From a virus: a DNA stretch of 33,884 nt. The notes beneath the pieces were generated by a model, which worked only from the letters and a program-made list of their open reading frames with translations, made no database searches and was not told the origin of the DNA. The position numbers and the translations under genes are program-made. The DNA lies in the IMG/VR virus record IMGVR_UViG_3300031758_000291, positions 1 through 33,884 of that record; one strand, written 5' to 3'. Shown in pieces: positions 20,620-27,066 of the stretch; the stretch's first letter is position 1, and each line of letters starts with the position of its first letter.

Positions 20620-21586
20620 ATACTGGCGACACATCGGCGATTACGCGAAGGACACGCGCCACTTGTCCATTCTGGAGCATGGAGCCTACACGCTCATGCT
20701 GGACTGGTGCTATGCTTCGGAAAAGCCGCTGCCAGTGGATGAAAAGGTGCTGTTCCGGTTGTGCGGCGCGTTTGAAAAAGCGGAGCAAAAGGCCGTCATG
20801 GCCGTGCGCGACGAGTTCTTTGTCCTTGAATCTCAAGGCTGGACGCAAAAGCGCGTGATGGAAGAGATCGGAGAATACCAGGACAAGAAGAGCAAGGCGA
20901 GCAAAGCGGCAGACATGCGCTGGCAATGCGAACGCAATGCGGATGCATTACAAACGCATAGCGTCCGCAATGCGAACGCAGATGCGAACGGTATGCCTCG
21001 CGTGCGCGTTCCAGCAACCAGCAACCAACAACCATCAACCAGTTTCTTGCTCGCACCTGACGGTGCCGAGCCGCCGCCGAGCGCCGAGGCTTCCGCCATT
21101 GACCTCGCATCCGATCCCCAGAAAAAAAAGAAAGGGGGCGCGGCGGATGAAGGTTTGGCATGGGCGGCTGAAACGGGCTGGCGTGGCTTTACGGATACGC
21201 TGATGAGTGAACTGGCCGAGGCTTACCCGGCCTGTGATATCCGCAGGCAAATGCTGGCGATGGAGCAATGGCTGAAGGCGAACAAGGCGAAGGCTAAAAA
21301 GTCGAACTGGAGGAAGTTTGTCACCAACTGGCTTGCCAAGGAGCAGGATCGCGGCGGCGATTTGCGAGGCCGCACACCATCGCAGGCATTCATGGCCGCG
21401 TATGAGTCGAGAAATGACCCGCCGCCACGCATGATCGAATCGCCCCCGGAAGGCTACGAGGCGGCGATGGTGGAGCTGTGGGGCGAGGGGTGGCAGGAGA
21501 CGGTGCCCGCGTGGGCGCAGATGGTGGCGAGTGACAAGGCGCAGGTGCGCAAGTGGCTGGCGGAGCATGGAAAGGAGGCCGCATGA
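20612..21586 (+). CDS. DUF1376 replication protein (helicase loader-like)
   Basis: A 324-residue protein. The N-terminal 90 residues match DUF1376: KYWRHIGDYAKDTRHLSILE, then Y-TLMLDWCY and PLPxDEKVL. Next comes the Asn/Ala/Arg repeat typical of the family (NADALQTHS, NANADANG), a linker coded by heptad repeats, and a poly-A element coding KKKKGGAAD. The C-terminal 120 residues are helical (MLAMEQWLKANKAKAKKSN, WRKFVTNWLAKEQ), as in primosomal proteins that load helicase. Directly upstream of dnaB and coupled to it, it is probably the initiator or loader. Replication role inferred from context. Confidence 0.82.
   Translation: MHKYWRHIGDYAKDTRHLSILEHGAYTLMLDWCYASEKPLPVDEKVLFRLCGAFEKAEQKAVMAVRDEFFVLESQGWTQKRVMEEIGEYQDKKSKASKAADMRWQCERNADALQTHSVRNANADANGMPRVRVPATSNQQPSTSFLLAPDGAEPPPSAEASAIDLASDPQKKKKGGAADEGLAWAAETGWRGFTDTLMSELAEAYPACDIRRQMLAMEQWLKANKAKAKKSNWRKFVTNWLAKEQDRGGDLRGRTPSQAFMAAYESRNDPPPRMIESPPEGYEAAMVELWGEGWQETVPAWAQMVASDKAQVRKWLAEHGKEAA
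21011..21045 (+). repeat. Five CCAGCAA-family heptads in the DUF1376 gene
   Basis: CCAGCAA, CCAGCAA, CCAACAA, CCATCAA, CCAGTTT. Translated in frame as a Thr-Ser-Asn-Gln-Pro linker between the DUF1376 domain and the C-terminal domain. Confidence 0.85.
21122..21146 (+). repeat. Dispersed A8-GAAA-G5 element
   Basis: Eight A, G, AAA, five G, CGCGGCGG. Translated as KKKKGGAA in the interdomain linker of the DUF1376 gene. Related to 19521-19546 (A7-GAA-G6-CGCGGC). Confidence 0.7.
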
Positions 21587-23238
21587 GCGATTTCCCGAAC
21601 AAAGAAAAGCTCGTTTCCACCGAGGAGCGGCTGGCGAGGATCAACCGGGCGCTGCCGTTTTCGGATGAGGCGGAAAAAGGGGTGTTGTCGTGCTTGATGC
21701 AGGACCCGGAGCGCATTGCGGAGGTGCGGGCGAAGCTGCCGGTCGAGGCGTTTTACCATGTCGGCAGCCGGACGTTGTTCGAGGTGATGCTGGAGATGCT
21801 GGACAAAAACCTGCCGGTGGAGCCGGTGGCGCTGACGCATCGGCTGCGGGACCAGGACAAGCTGGAGCTGGTGGGCGGCGCGGCGCAGGTGACGGAGCTT
21901 TACACCTTCGTGCCGATCGCGGCGCACTACCCGCACTATGTCGGCATCATCCGCGAGAAGTGGGCGCTTCGGCAGACCATTCATGCATGCGCTGAGAGTA
22001 TTGACGAGTGCCTGGCACATGGCAGCGAGGACACGAGCGAGGATGTGACGACCGTGGTAGGCCGTGCCGAGGGGCGCGTGTTTGAGTGCGTGCAGGCTTT
22101 GCAAGCCTCCGGCGAATACTCAACCGGCCCCGTGCATGCGAAGCGTGGCGTGATGGACTGGCTGGAGCGGACGGAGCAGACCATTGCCAATCGTGGCAAG
22201 ATCATGGGCATCGAGACGGGTATTCTGGAACTCGATCAGACCGTGCATGGACTCGATGACGCGCAGGGCGAGATTGTCGTCATTGCCGGCCGCCCCGGAC
22301 AGGGCAAGACCGCGATGGCAACGACGCTGATTCACAACCTTGCCGTCGAGCGAGCAGTGCCGGGACTTGTGTTCAGCGCGGAAATGAGCGCGGTGCAGCT
22401 TTACGACCGCATCATCTTGGGCGGCGCTGGCATCGACACATCCAAGGCCATCACCGGCATGTTTTCGCGTGACGATCAGGATGGCATGCGCACGAAGCTA
22501 CGGCAGGTGCAAGGCAGTCCATTGCTCATCAGTGACGGATCAGCCATTTCCACCGCCGACATTCGCAGCCAGGTGCAGGTGGCGAAGCGGCAGCATGGCA
22601 TCCGCTGGATCGTGGTCGATCATTTGCACCTCATCAAAGCCGTCAGCAAACGCGGACTGAAAGACGAGCGCGAGGCGCTGGTGGAGGTGATGGAGACGCT
22701 GCAATTTGTGAAGAAGTTCTACAAGCTCACGGTGCTGCTCATGGTGCAGCTCAACCGTGAAACCGACCGCAACGCGGGCAAGCCGCCGGTGCTGGCGGAT
22801 CTGAGCGGCAGCGCGGCGATTGAATGGTATGCAGACCACGTTTGGATGCAGCACCGCGATCCTTATTTCTTTGGCTGGCACACGCTGAGCGCGGAGAAAA
22901 AGAAAGGCTGGATGGACGCGGTGGAGCCTCGCCGGATGCGGAATCCGCACTGCTGGAGCGCGGGCGAGAAGTATCAGCCGGACGAGGGCGGGTGGGCGCG
23001 GGAGGACTATGAGGAGGACGCCAAGATTTATGTGCGCAAAAACCGGCGAGGCCCGACGCCGGAGCTGCATGTGCGCTTCGAGCCGGAGCGCACCTGGTTT
23101 TCCTCACGCATGCCCAAGCTCAACTCCACCGACTGGCGCGACTGGCAGTTCGGCAGCTACGCGATCCCCAAGAAGGAGACGACCGAGAAACGCGGCCGTC
23201 CGAAGCAAAGCAGTCTCGATGAAGATTTCCCGGATTAA
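21583..23238 (+). CDS. dnaB: DnaB-type replicative helicase
   Basis: A 551-residue protein. AAAGGAGG stands upstream of the ATG at 21583, which overlaps the preceding stop. The N-terminal DnaB domain (residues 20-120, SDEAEKGVLSCLMQDPERI) is followed by a linker and a RecA-like motor: Walker A GRPGQGKT at 236-243 and Walker B IVVDHLHL with Asp346. QLNRETD and the sensor region follow. It unwinds DNA 5' to 3' at the phage fork. The last 100 residues diverge and carry charged, Trp-rich sequence. No polymerase or separate primase is in the window, so host enzymes are probably recruited. Confidence 0.92.
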   Translation: MSDFPNKEKLVSTEERLARINRALPFSDEAEKGVLSCLMQDPERIAEVRAKLPVEAFYHVGSRTLFEVMLEMLDKNLPVEPVALTHRLRDQDKLELVGGAAQVTELYTFVPIAAHYPHYVGIIREKWALRQTIHACAESIDECLAHGSEDTSEDVTTVVGRAEGRVFECVQALQASGEYSTGPVHAKRGVMDWLERTEQTIANRGKIMGIETGILELDQTVHGLDDAQGEIVVIAGRPGQGKTAMATTLIHNLAVERAVPGLVFSAEMSAVQLYDRIILGGAGIDTSKAITGMFSRDDQDGMRTKLRQVQGSPLLISDGSAISTADIRSQVQVAKRQHGIRWIVVDHLHLIKAVSKRGLKDEREALVEVMETLQFVKKFYKLTVLLMVQLNRETDRNAGKPPVLADLSGSAAIEWYADHVWMQHRDPYFFGWHTLSAEKKKGWMDAVEPRRMRNPHCWSAGEKYQPDEGGWAREDYEEDAKIYVRKNRRGPTPELHVRFEPERTWFSSRMPKLNSTDWRDWQFGSYAIPKKETTEKRGRPKQSSLDEDFPD

Positions 23239-23257
23239 CCAAGAACCAAGAACGAAG
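23237..23257 (+). repeat. Three AACCAAG heptads before a start codon
   Basis: AACCAAG, AACCAAG, AACGAAG, then two bases and the ATG at 23260. They overlap the stop codon of dnaB by two bases and form the whole leader. Confidence 0.82.
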
Positions 23258-23259
23258 CT

Positions 23260-23841
23260 ATGAAAGCAAACGAACTTACAATCTTCAAATCCGATGACTT
23301 GGTGCGTTGCATCACTGATGGAATCGCCAACTGGAAAAAGGCAGGCGACATGGTGGTGAATGCCATCGACCACGGAGGCATGAGCCTGCAAAGTATTGCG
23401 GACTCTTGCGGCTCTGAGTGTATCACAGTGGAAGTTTTGGCGCAATTTGAAAGGATTGGGCGCAAGCAGGTGATGCCGCAGGTGTTTGCGTTGCCGTGTG
23501 CGGCGCAGAAATACCTTGAGCGCCTGCCCTACTCCGAGCAGCAGCGTCTTTTGTATGGCGCTGTTCCTGTGGTGCTCATTAAGGATGGCAAGGTAGATGT
23601 GCTGGAGGTGTCAGTGAAAAACCTGACCCGCTACCAATGCAAGCAGGTGTTCAACAGCGGAGGAGTGCGCAGCGTGGAGGCGCAACGCGCCTGGCTGGAA
23701 AGCGAGCGCGAGAAGAAAACGGCGCAGATGTCCAGCCCGCGTCAGGTGCCGTGGATCGTGAAGCAGGGCAAGGTGGTGTTCACGGAACCTTGTGAAATCA
23801 ACCGGCATGATCTGGCAACCATTTTGAGTCAAATTGCATGA
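23260..23841 (+). CDS. Unknown protein downstream of dnaB
   Basis: A 193-residue soluble protein. The N-terminal half is helical (DDLVRCITDGIANWKKAG), and a central segment YSEQQRLLYGAVPVVLIKDG leads to helices and a basic C-terminus. The last strand (PWIVKQGKVVFTEP) suggests a small folded tail. It starts right after three heptad repeats, without a Shine-Dalgarno site, and ends in an ATGA overlap with the next gene. No family recognised. A role in replication or recombination is suggested by neighbours only. Confidence 0.75.
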   Translation: MKANELTIFKSDDLVRCITDGIANWKKAGDMVVNAIDHGGMSLQSIADSCGSECITVEVLAQFERIGRKQVMPQVFALPCAAQKYLERLPYSEQQRLLYGAVPVVLIKDGKVDVLEVSVKNLTRYQCKQVFNSGGVRSVEAQRAWLESEREKKTAQMSSPRQVPWIVKQGKVVFTEPCEINRHDLATILSQIA

Positions 23842-24266
23842 AAACTAAACTGCGAAGACAGCGCAGCGAACGCAAGTTTGCCAAAGTTGCACGTTTGCCA
23901 GAAAACCAATGGGCAAAAAATAATAACATTCGATGGAGAGTCAGTGATTATTTTACGGGCGAACGCCGCCGTTCGTATTTCAAAAACGAAGTGGATGCTC
24001 GTGCCTTTGCAGCGGCGTTAAATGCGGAGTTTGCCAGCGTGCCACCCAAAGAGATTTATGCAGCGTGGGCTTTCGTTGATGAGTGGCTACGGCATTTCGG
24101 TGGAGGCTCGCTGCTAGAGTTAGGCAAAGCGAGAATCTTGGAGCTTCAGCAAAGCCGTCCATCAAGTAGCAAGCAAACCAAAAGATTTATGCAGATGCTT
24201 GCTGCTGGTTTTGACATCAAAACCAAAGCCATTGGTGCTTCAAATCTAATAAGCAAGAACCACTAA
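23838..24266 (+). CDS. Stand-alone integrase N-terminal-like DNA-binding protein
   Basis: A 142-residue protein. Residues 30-75 (IRWRVSDYF, GERRRSYFKNEVDARAF, AAALNAEF) have the W-x-V...G-R-R...F...A-x-x-F layout of the arm-type DNA-binding domain of phage integrases. The helical part after it (WAFVDEWLRHFGGGS) could be part of a core-binding domain. No catalytic domain follows. Codon use is more AT-rich than in its neighbours. It could bind recombination sites without cutting, regulate excision, or be a remnant of a truncated recombinase. Assignment is by pattern only. Confidence 0.6.
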   Translation: MKTKLRRQRSERKFAKVARLPENQWAKNNNIRWRVSDYFTGERRRSYFKNEVDARAFAAALNAEFASVPPKEIYAAWAFVDEWLRHFGGGSLLELGKARILELQQSRPSSSKQTKRFMQMLAAGFDIKTKAIGASNLISKNH

Positions 24267-24290
24267 CCAATAACTCATAACTAATAACAC
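24263..24290 (+). repeat. Four ATAACTN-family heptads before a start codon
   Basis: CTAACCA, ATAACTC, ATAACTA, ATAACAC. They start inside the preceding stop codon and end four bases before the ATG at 24295. Confidence 0.82.
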
Positions 24291-24294
24291 ACCC

Positions 24295-24711
24295 ATGCCT
24301 AACAAACTAAACGCCTACCTCGACCCGCTGAAACTTCAGGGCGCGGTTTTGATGACCCTGAAAGACAAGACCGGCGCACCGACCGAGTGCCTGGTGATCC
24401 CGTTGAAAAACTCGCGGATTCGCCGGGCGGAACGATCTGGCAAGCTCGGGTTGTCCATCGACCTGGTGCCGAATCGGGATGGCAAAGACGAGTTTGGCAA
24501 CACGCACTGGATCAAGGAAAGCACCACGAAGGCGGAACGCGAAAGCGCCACGCCGCCGAATCTGCCGTTTCTTGGCAATGCCCGCGAGTATGACGCTGCC
24601 ACAGGCGGCCAGCGCACGGCGCGGCCTGCCGGTGGTGTGCTGGTGACGGGCGTTGGCGGCGATTCAGCGCCGATGGCGGAGGGGATGGAAGACGATGAGA
24701 TACCGTTTTGA
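24295..24711 (+). CDS. SSB-like single-stranded DNA-binding protein
   Basis: A 138-residue protein. The body is beta-rich (QGAVLMTLKDKTGAPTECLV, KLGLSIDLVPNRD), followed by a flexible Gly/Ala/Thr linker. The last residues EGMEDDEIPF match the acidic tip of bacterial SSB (DDDIPF), which docks replication and repair proteins. The core does not look like a standard SSB OB fold, so this may be an independent phage SSB that copies the tail. It sits at the end of the replication block. The leader is heptad repeats. Confidence 0.72.
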   Translation: MPNKLNAYLDPLKLQGAVLMTLKDKTGAPTECLVIPLKNSRIRRAERSGKLGLSIDLVPNRDGKDEFGNTHWIKESTTKAERESATPPNLPFLGNAREYDAATGGQRTARPAGGVLVTGVGGDSAPMAEGMEDDEIPF

Positions 24712-24751
24712 CCGCAACACTCTCCCATGAGGAGGGCGTAAAGGAGAAACT

Positions 24752-25276
24752 ATGACACCTACGACATCACCGCCCTCCGAATTGGGAGCAGCACATGGTT
24801 CAGCCTGGAAGGTGATCTTTTTGGACATTGACGGCGTTCTCTCATCATTCGGCCTTCGTGGACTTTGCGGAACGAGGCTCGACCTATTCGCCGACATCGT
24901 GAAGCAGACGGGCGCGGAGGTGGTGCTATCATCAACATGGAGATATCCACACTGCCGTGATCAACGCATGAGGCTGCAACAGGAACTTGGAAAGCGAGAT
25001 GTGGAGTTCTTCGGCATGACTCCGATTGTTGGGACGAATCGCGGTCAAGAAATTAAGCAATGGCTCAGCTCAGCCAGTCGCCGCCATCAGATCAACTTCG
25101 TGATTCTCGATGACGATCCGAACAATGAAATGGGCGAGCTAAAACCAAATCTTGTCAAATGTGACGGATACTCAGGACTCACGCCCGACATCGCCGCAGA
25201 GGTGGTGCGTCGGCTGAACGCTCAATCTCTGCCAACCCTGGGGCACGACCAGGGCAACACGACAAAGGCCCAATAA
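24752..25276 (+). CDS. HAD-superfamily phosphatase-like protein
   Basis: A 174-residue protein with a strong ribosome site (AAAGGAG) before the ATG at 24752. FLDIDGVLSS (Asp25, Asp27) is the HAD nucleophile motif. LSSTWRY follows at about residues 60-66 (motif II Ser/Thr), and ILDDDPN at about 118-124 is the acidic motif IV. It lacks a cap of usual size, as in the short HAD proteins associated with nucleic-acid repair or nucleotide metabolism. Likely a phosphatase on a nucleotide or a nucleic-acid end; the substrate is unknown. First gene of an accessory block of lower GC than its neighbours. Confidence 0.82.
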   Translation: MTPTTSPPSELGAAHGSAWKVIFLDIDGVLSSFGLRGLCGTRLDLFADIVKQTGAEVVLSSTWRYPHCRDQRMRLQQELGKRDVEFFGMTPIVGTNRGQEIKQWLSSASRRHQINFVILDDDPNNEMGELKPNLVKCDGYSGLTPDIAAEVVRRLNAQSLPTLGHDQGNTTKAQ

Positions 25277-25277
25277 C

Positions 25278-25688
25278 ATGACCGAAGCAAGCACACTAAC
25301 AATGACCCAAGACCAGCCCCAGAGGTTGGCAGCAGAGCCGGGTTGTCCTCCCGAATGGCTGGAAGAGATAGTCGAAACTATCGGCATTACCGATGGCGTC
25401 GATCTCGTTGAATGGCACCTAGACCAGACGGGCGACTACATCGTCAAAATCGAATACGGCGAGGAAGAAATGAGCTTCCGCGCGGGCACAGATGGCGAGA
25501 GCCACGGCCAAGACTACGATGGCACAATCATCGACATGACCACGACGGATCAAGTGCAGTGGTGGTGCGCTGGTGAACTCTACACGCGGCTCCAAAGGGC
25601 CAAGCGCAAGATCGAGGACTTGGAGGCGAACGGCATGGATGAGAGGGCGCGAAGCTCGACATCCTCAACCACTCACAGCACACTATGA
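25278..25688 (+). CDS. Acidic protein, unknown
   Basis: A 136-residue protein starting two bases after the HAD gene. Rich in Asp, Glu and Thr. GCPPEWLEEIVETIG opens the folded part, and beta strands follow (VDLVEWHLDQTGDYIVKIEY). QWWCAGELYTRLQRAKRKIEDLE is an amphipathic helix near the end, before a Ser/Thr-rich tail. It overlaps the next gene by ATGA. The strong negative charge suggests a DNA mimic or regulator, but nothing shows it. No family recognised. Confidence 0.7.
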   Translation: MTEASTLTMTQDQPQRLAAEPGCPPEWLEEIVETIGITDGVDLVEWHLDQTGDYIVKIEYGEEEMSFRAGTDGESHGQDYDGTIIDMTTTDQVQWWCAGELYTRLQRAKRKIEDLEANGMDERARSSTSSTTHSTL

Positions 25689-26044
25689 GCGATCCTTCTC
25701 CATCTAATTGTTCTGCCTGCCCTCAGTGCCGAGGGTTTACGATCATTCTGGACTTCCATGGGCGGAGCTTGGGGCAATGCGACATGTGCGAAGGTGCTGG
25801 CATGATGCCTGAGTGCGTTTCCAGGTGGCACGCCTATGGCCAAAGGCTCAAGGCTGAGCGCATCTTTCGAGGCATGACACTTCGGGCGGCAGCTAGGCAT
25901 CTTGGCATAGACGCCTCCAATTTGTCAAAGATGGAACGAGGAATGATCGCGCCTCGTTGTCTTTGGCAGAACGTCCCAACTGTGGCGACGGAAGGGGCGG
26001 GAGAAAGCCCCACCGAAGCCGCTCAACTCTCAAGCCAAGATTAA
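25685..26044 (+). CDS. Zinc-finger plus HTH regulator
   Basis: A 119-residue protein. Two CxxC pairs (Cys12/15, Cys32/35) form a DnaJ-like or rubredoxin-type zinc knuckle. Residues about 52-90 are an XRE-type helix-turn-helix (RLKAERIFRGMTLRAAARHL, then IDASNLSKMERG). The C-terminal 30 residues are probably disordered. This order, zinc site first and HTH second, is common in small phage regulators. It is coupled upstream by ATGA. It may control the accessory block or the adjacent methyltransferase. Confidence 0.75.
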   Translation: MSDPSPSNCSACPQCRGFTIILDFHGRSLGQCDMCEGAGMMPECVSRWHAYGQRLKAERIFRGMTLRAAARHLGIDASNLSKMERGMIAPRCLWQNVPTVATEGAGESPTEAAQLSSQD

Positions 26045-26045
26045 T

Positions 26046-26312
26046 ATGGATACTCCAGCAAGCCCCCCTTCCGTTGCCACCAGTGGCGTGTTATGCGCCG
26101 ATGCCCTGCCGTCCCCAGATGACGAGCAAGCGTATTCCGATTGGCTCGACACGCTGACAACTCAATGCACGTGTGAAGGCGTCGATAAGCCGTGTGACGG
26201 CCTGCTGGCTGGCGGTCTCTGTGATGACCTGCATCTTTGCTCTGATGCTTTCGCTGCTGACCTGGATTCGCATAACGCAGAGGTATCCCACACGAAGGGC
26301 GAAAACAGATGA
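26046..26312 (+). CDS. Small Cys-containing acidic protein
   Basis: An 88-residue protein starting after the HTH gene and ending in an ATGA overlap with the methyltransferase. Six Cys are present (one near residue 17, then CTCEG, KPCDG, LCDDL, LCSD), with many Asp. They could form a small zinc site or disulfides. There is no signal peptide, so the protein is presumably cytoplasmic. Other frames over this stretch are less protein-like. Function unknown. Confidence 0.55.
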   Translation: MDTPASPPSVATSGVLCADALPSPDDEQAYSDWLDTLTTQCTCEGVDKPCDGLLAGGLCDDLHLCSDAFAADLDSHNAEVSHTKGENR

Positions 26313-27022
26313 TGACTACAGGACAAACTCCGCCGCCCGAAGTGTTGGGATCACCGTCTTGTTCGGCGTTGCTGGATCTCCGCCTTGGTGACTGCATGGA
26401 AATCATGGCGACCTTCCCTGATGGCCACTTCGACCTCGCAATCGTCGATCCGCCATACGGCATCAATGCGGGGGCAGTGAAGAAGTATTGCAGCAAGAAC
26501 GCCAAGACATACAACCCGAAGCCGTGGGACAGCAAGACACCCGATCAAGGCTACTTCGATGAGCTAATGCGAGTCTCCAAGAGGCAGATTGTGTGGGGCG
26601 GAAACTACTATGCGAGCAAGCTGCCGGACAGCCGTGGATGGATCTTCTGGGACAAACGCAAGTATGTGGACAACTTCGCCGATGGGGAACTGGCATGGAC
26701 AAGCTACGACCGCAACCTGAAAAAGGTGACTCTCCAGCATCACGGATTCCTCACTGCCGACGTGGACAGCGCGATCCACCCGACGCAAAAGCCTGTATTC
26801 TTGTATCGGTGGGTTCTGGAAAACTACGCCAAGCCCGGCGACCGCATCCTCGATACGCACATGGGAAGCGGAAGCATCGCCATCGCCTGCCACTATGCGG
26901 GACACCCGCTGACGGCCTGCGAAATCGACCCAGAATACTTCGCCGACGCCTTGGATCGCATCCAACGGGAGACGCGGCAACTCGATCTTTTTTCTTCGCC
27001 GAACAAGAATTATCCAGACTGA
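26309..27022 (+). CDS. Beta-class DNA methyltransferase (N6-adenine or N4-cytosine), orphan
   Basis: A 237-residue protein. The catalytic motif DPPYG (47-51) comes first and the SAM-binding motif THMGSGSIA (183-191) comes last, which is the beta-class order. HPTQKP near residue 155 is the conserved motif before the SAM site. The product transfers a methyl group to adenine N6 or cytosine N4. There is no restriction enzyme next to it, so it probably shields phage DNA or alters expression. The C-terminal residues NKNYPD are encoded inside the 58-bp repeat that also occurs at 15176-15232. Confidence 0.9.
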   Translation: MMTTGQTPPPEVLGSPSCSALLDLRLGDCMEIMATFPDGHFDLAIVDPPYGINAGAVKKYCSKNAKTYNPKPWDSKTPDQGYFDELMRVSKRQIVWGGNYYASKLPDSRGWIFWDKRKYVDNFADGELAWTSYDRNLKKVTLQHHGFLTADVDSAIHPTQKPVFLYRWVLENYAKPGDRILDTHMGSGSIAIACHYAGHPLTACEIDPEYFADALDRIQRETRQLDLFSSPNKNYPD

Positions 27023-27059
27023 CTTTTCCGCTCAACACCTGCAAAACCGGAAATATTCT
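27002..27059 (+). repeat. 58-bp dispersed repeat, copy B, ahead of the IntI-like gene
   Basis: Covers the last six sense codons of the methyltransferase and the leader of the IntI-like gene, ending seven bases before its ATG. It matches 15176-15232 (minus strand) at about 80%, with a shared 13-bp block GCAAAACCGGAAA. It contains a 6-bp inverted repeat TTTCCG/CGGAAA. Candidate recombination site or remnant of a past rearrangement. Confidence 0.85.
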
Positions 27060-27066
27060 AAAACTT

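Noticed and set aside
27000-27066. Canonical attC or attI site
   Set aside because: No GTTRRRY/RYYYAAC core pair in the right arrangement could be found, so the 58-bp repeat is not a standard integron site.
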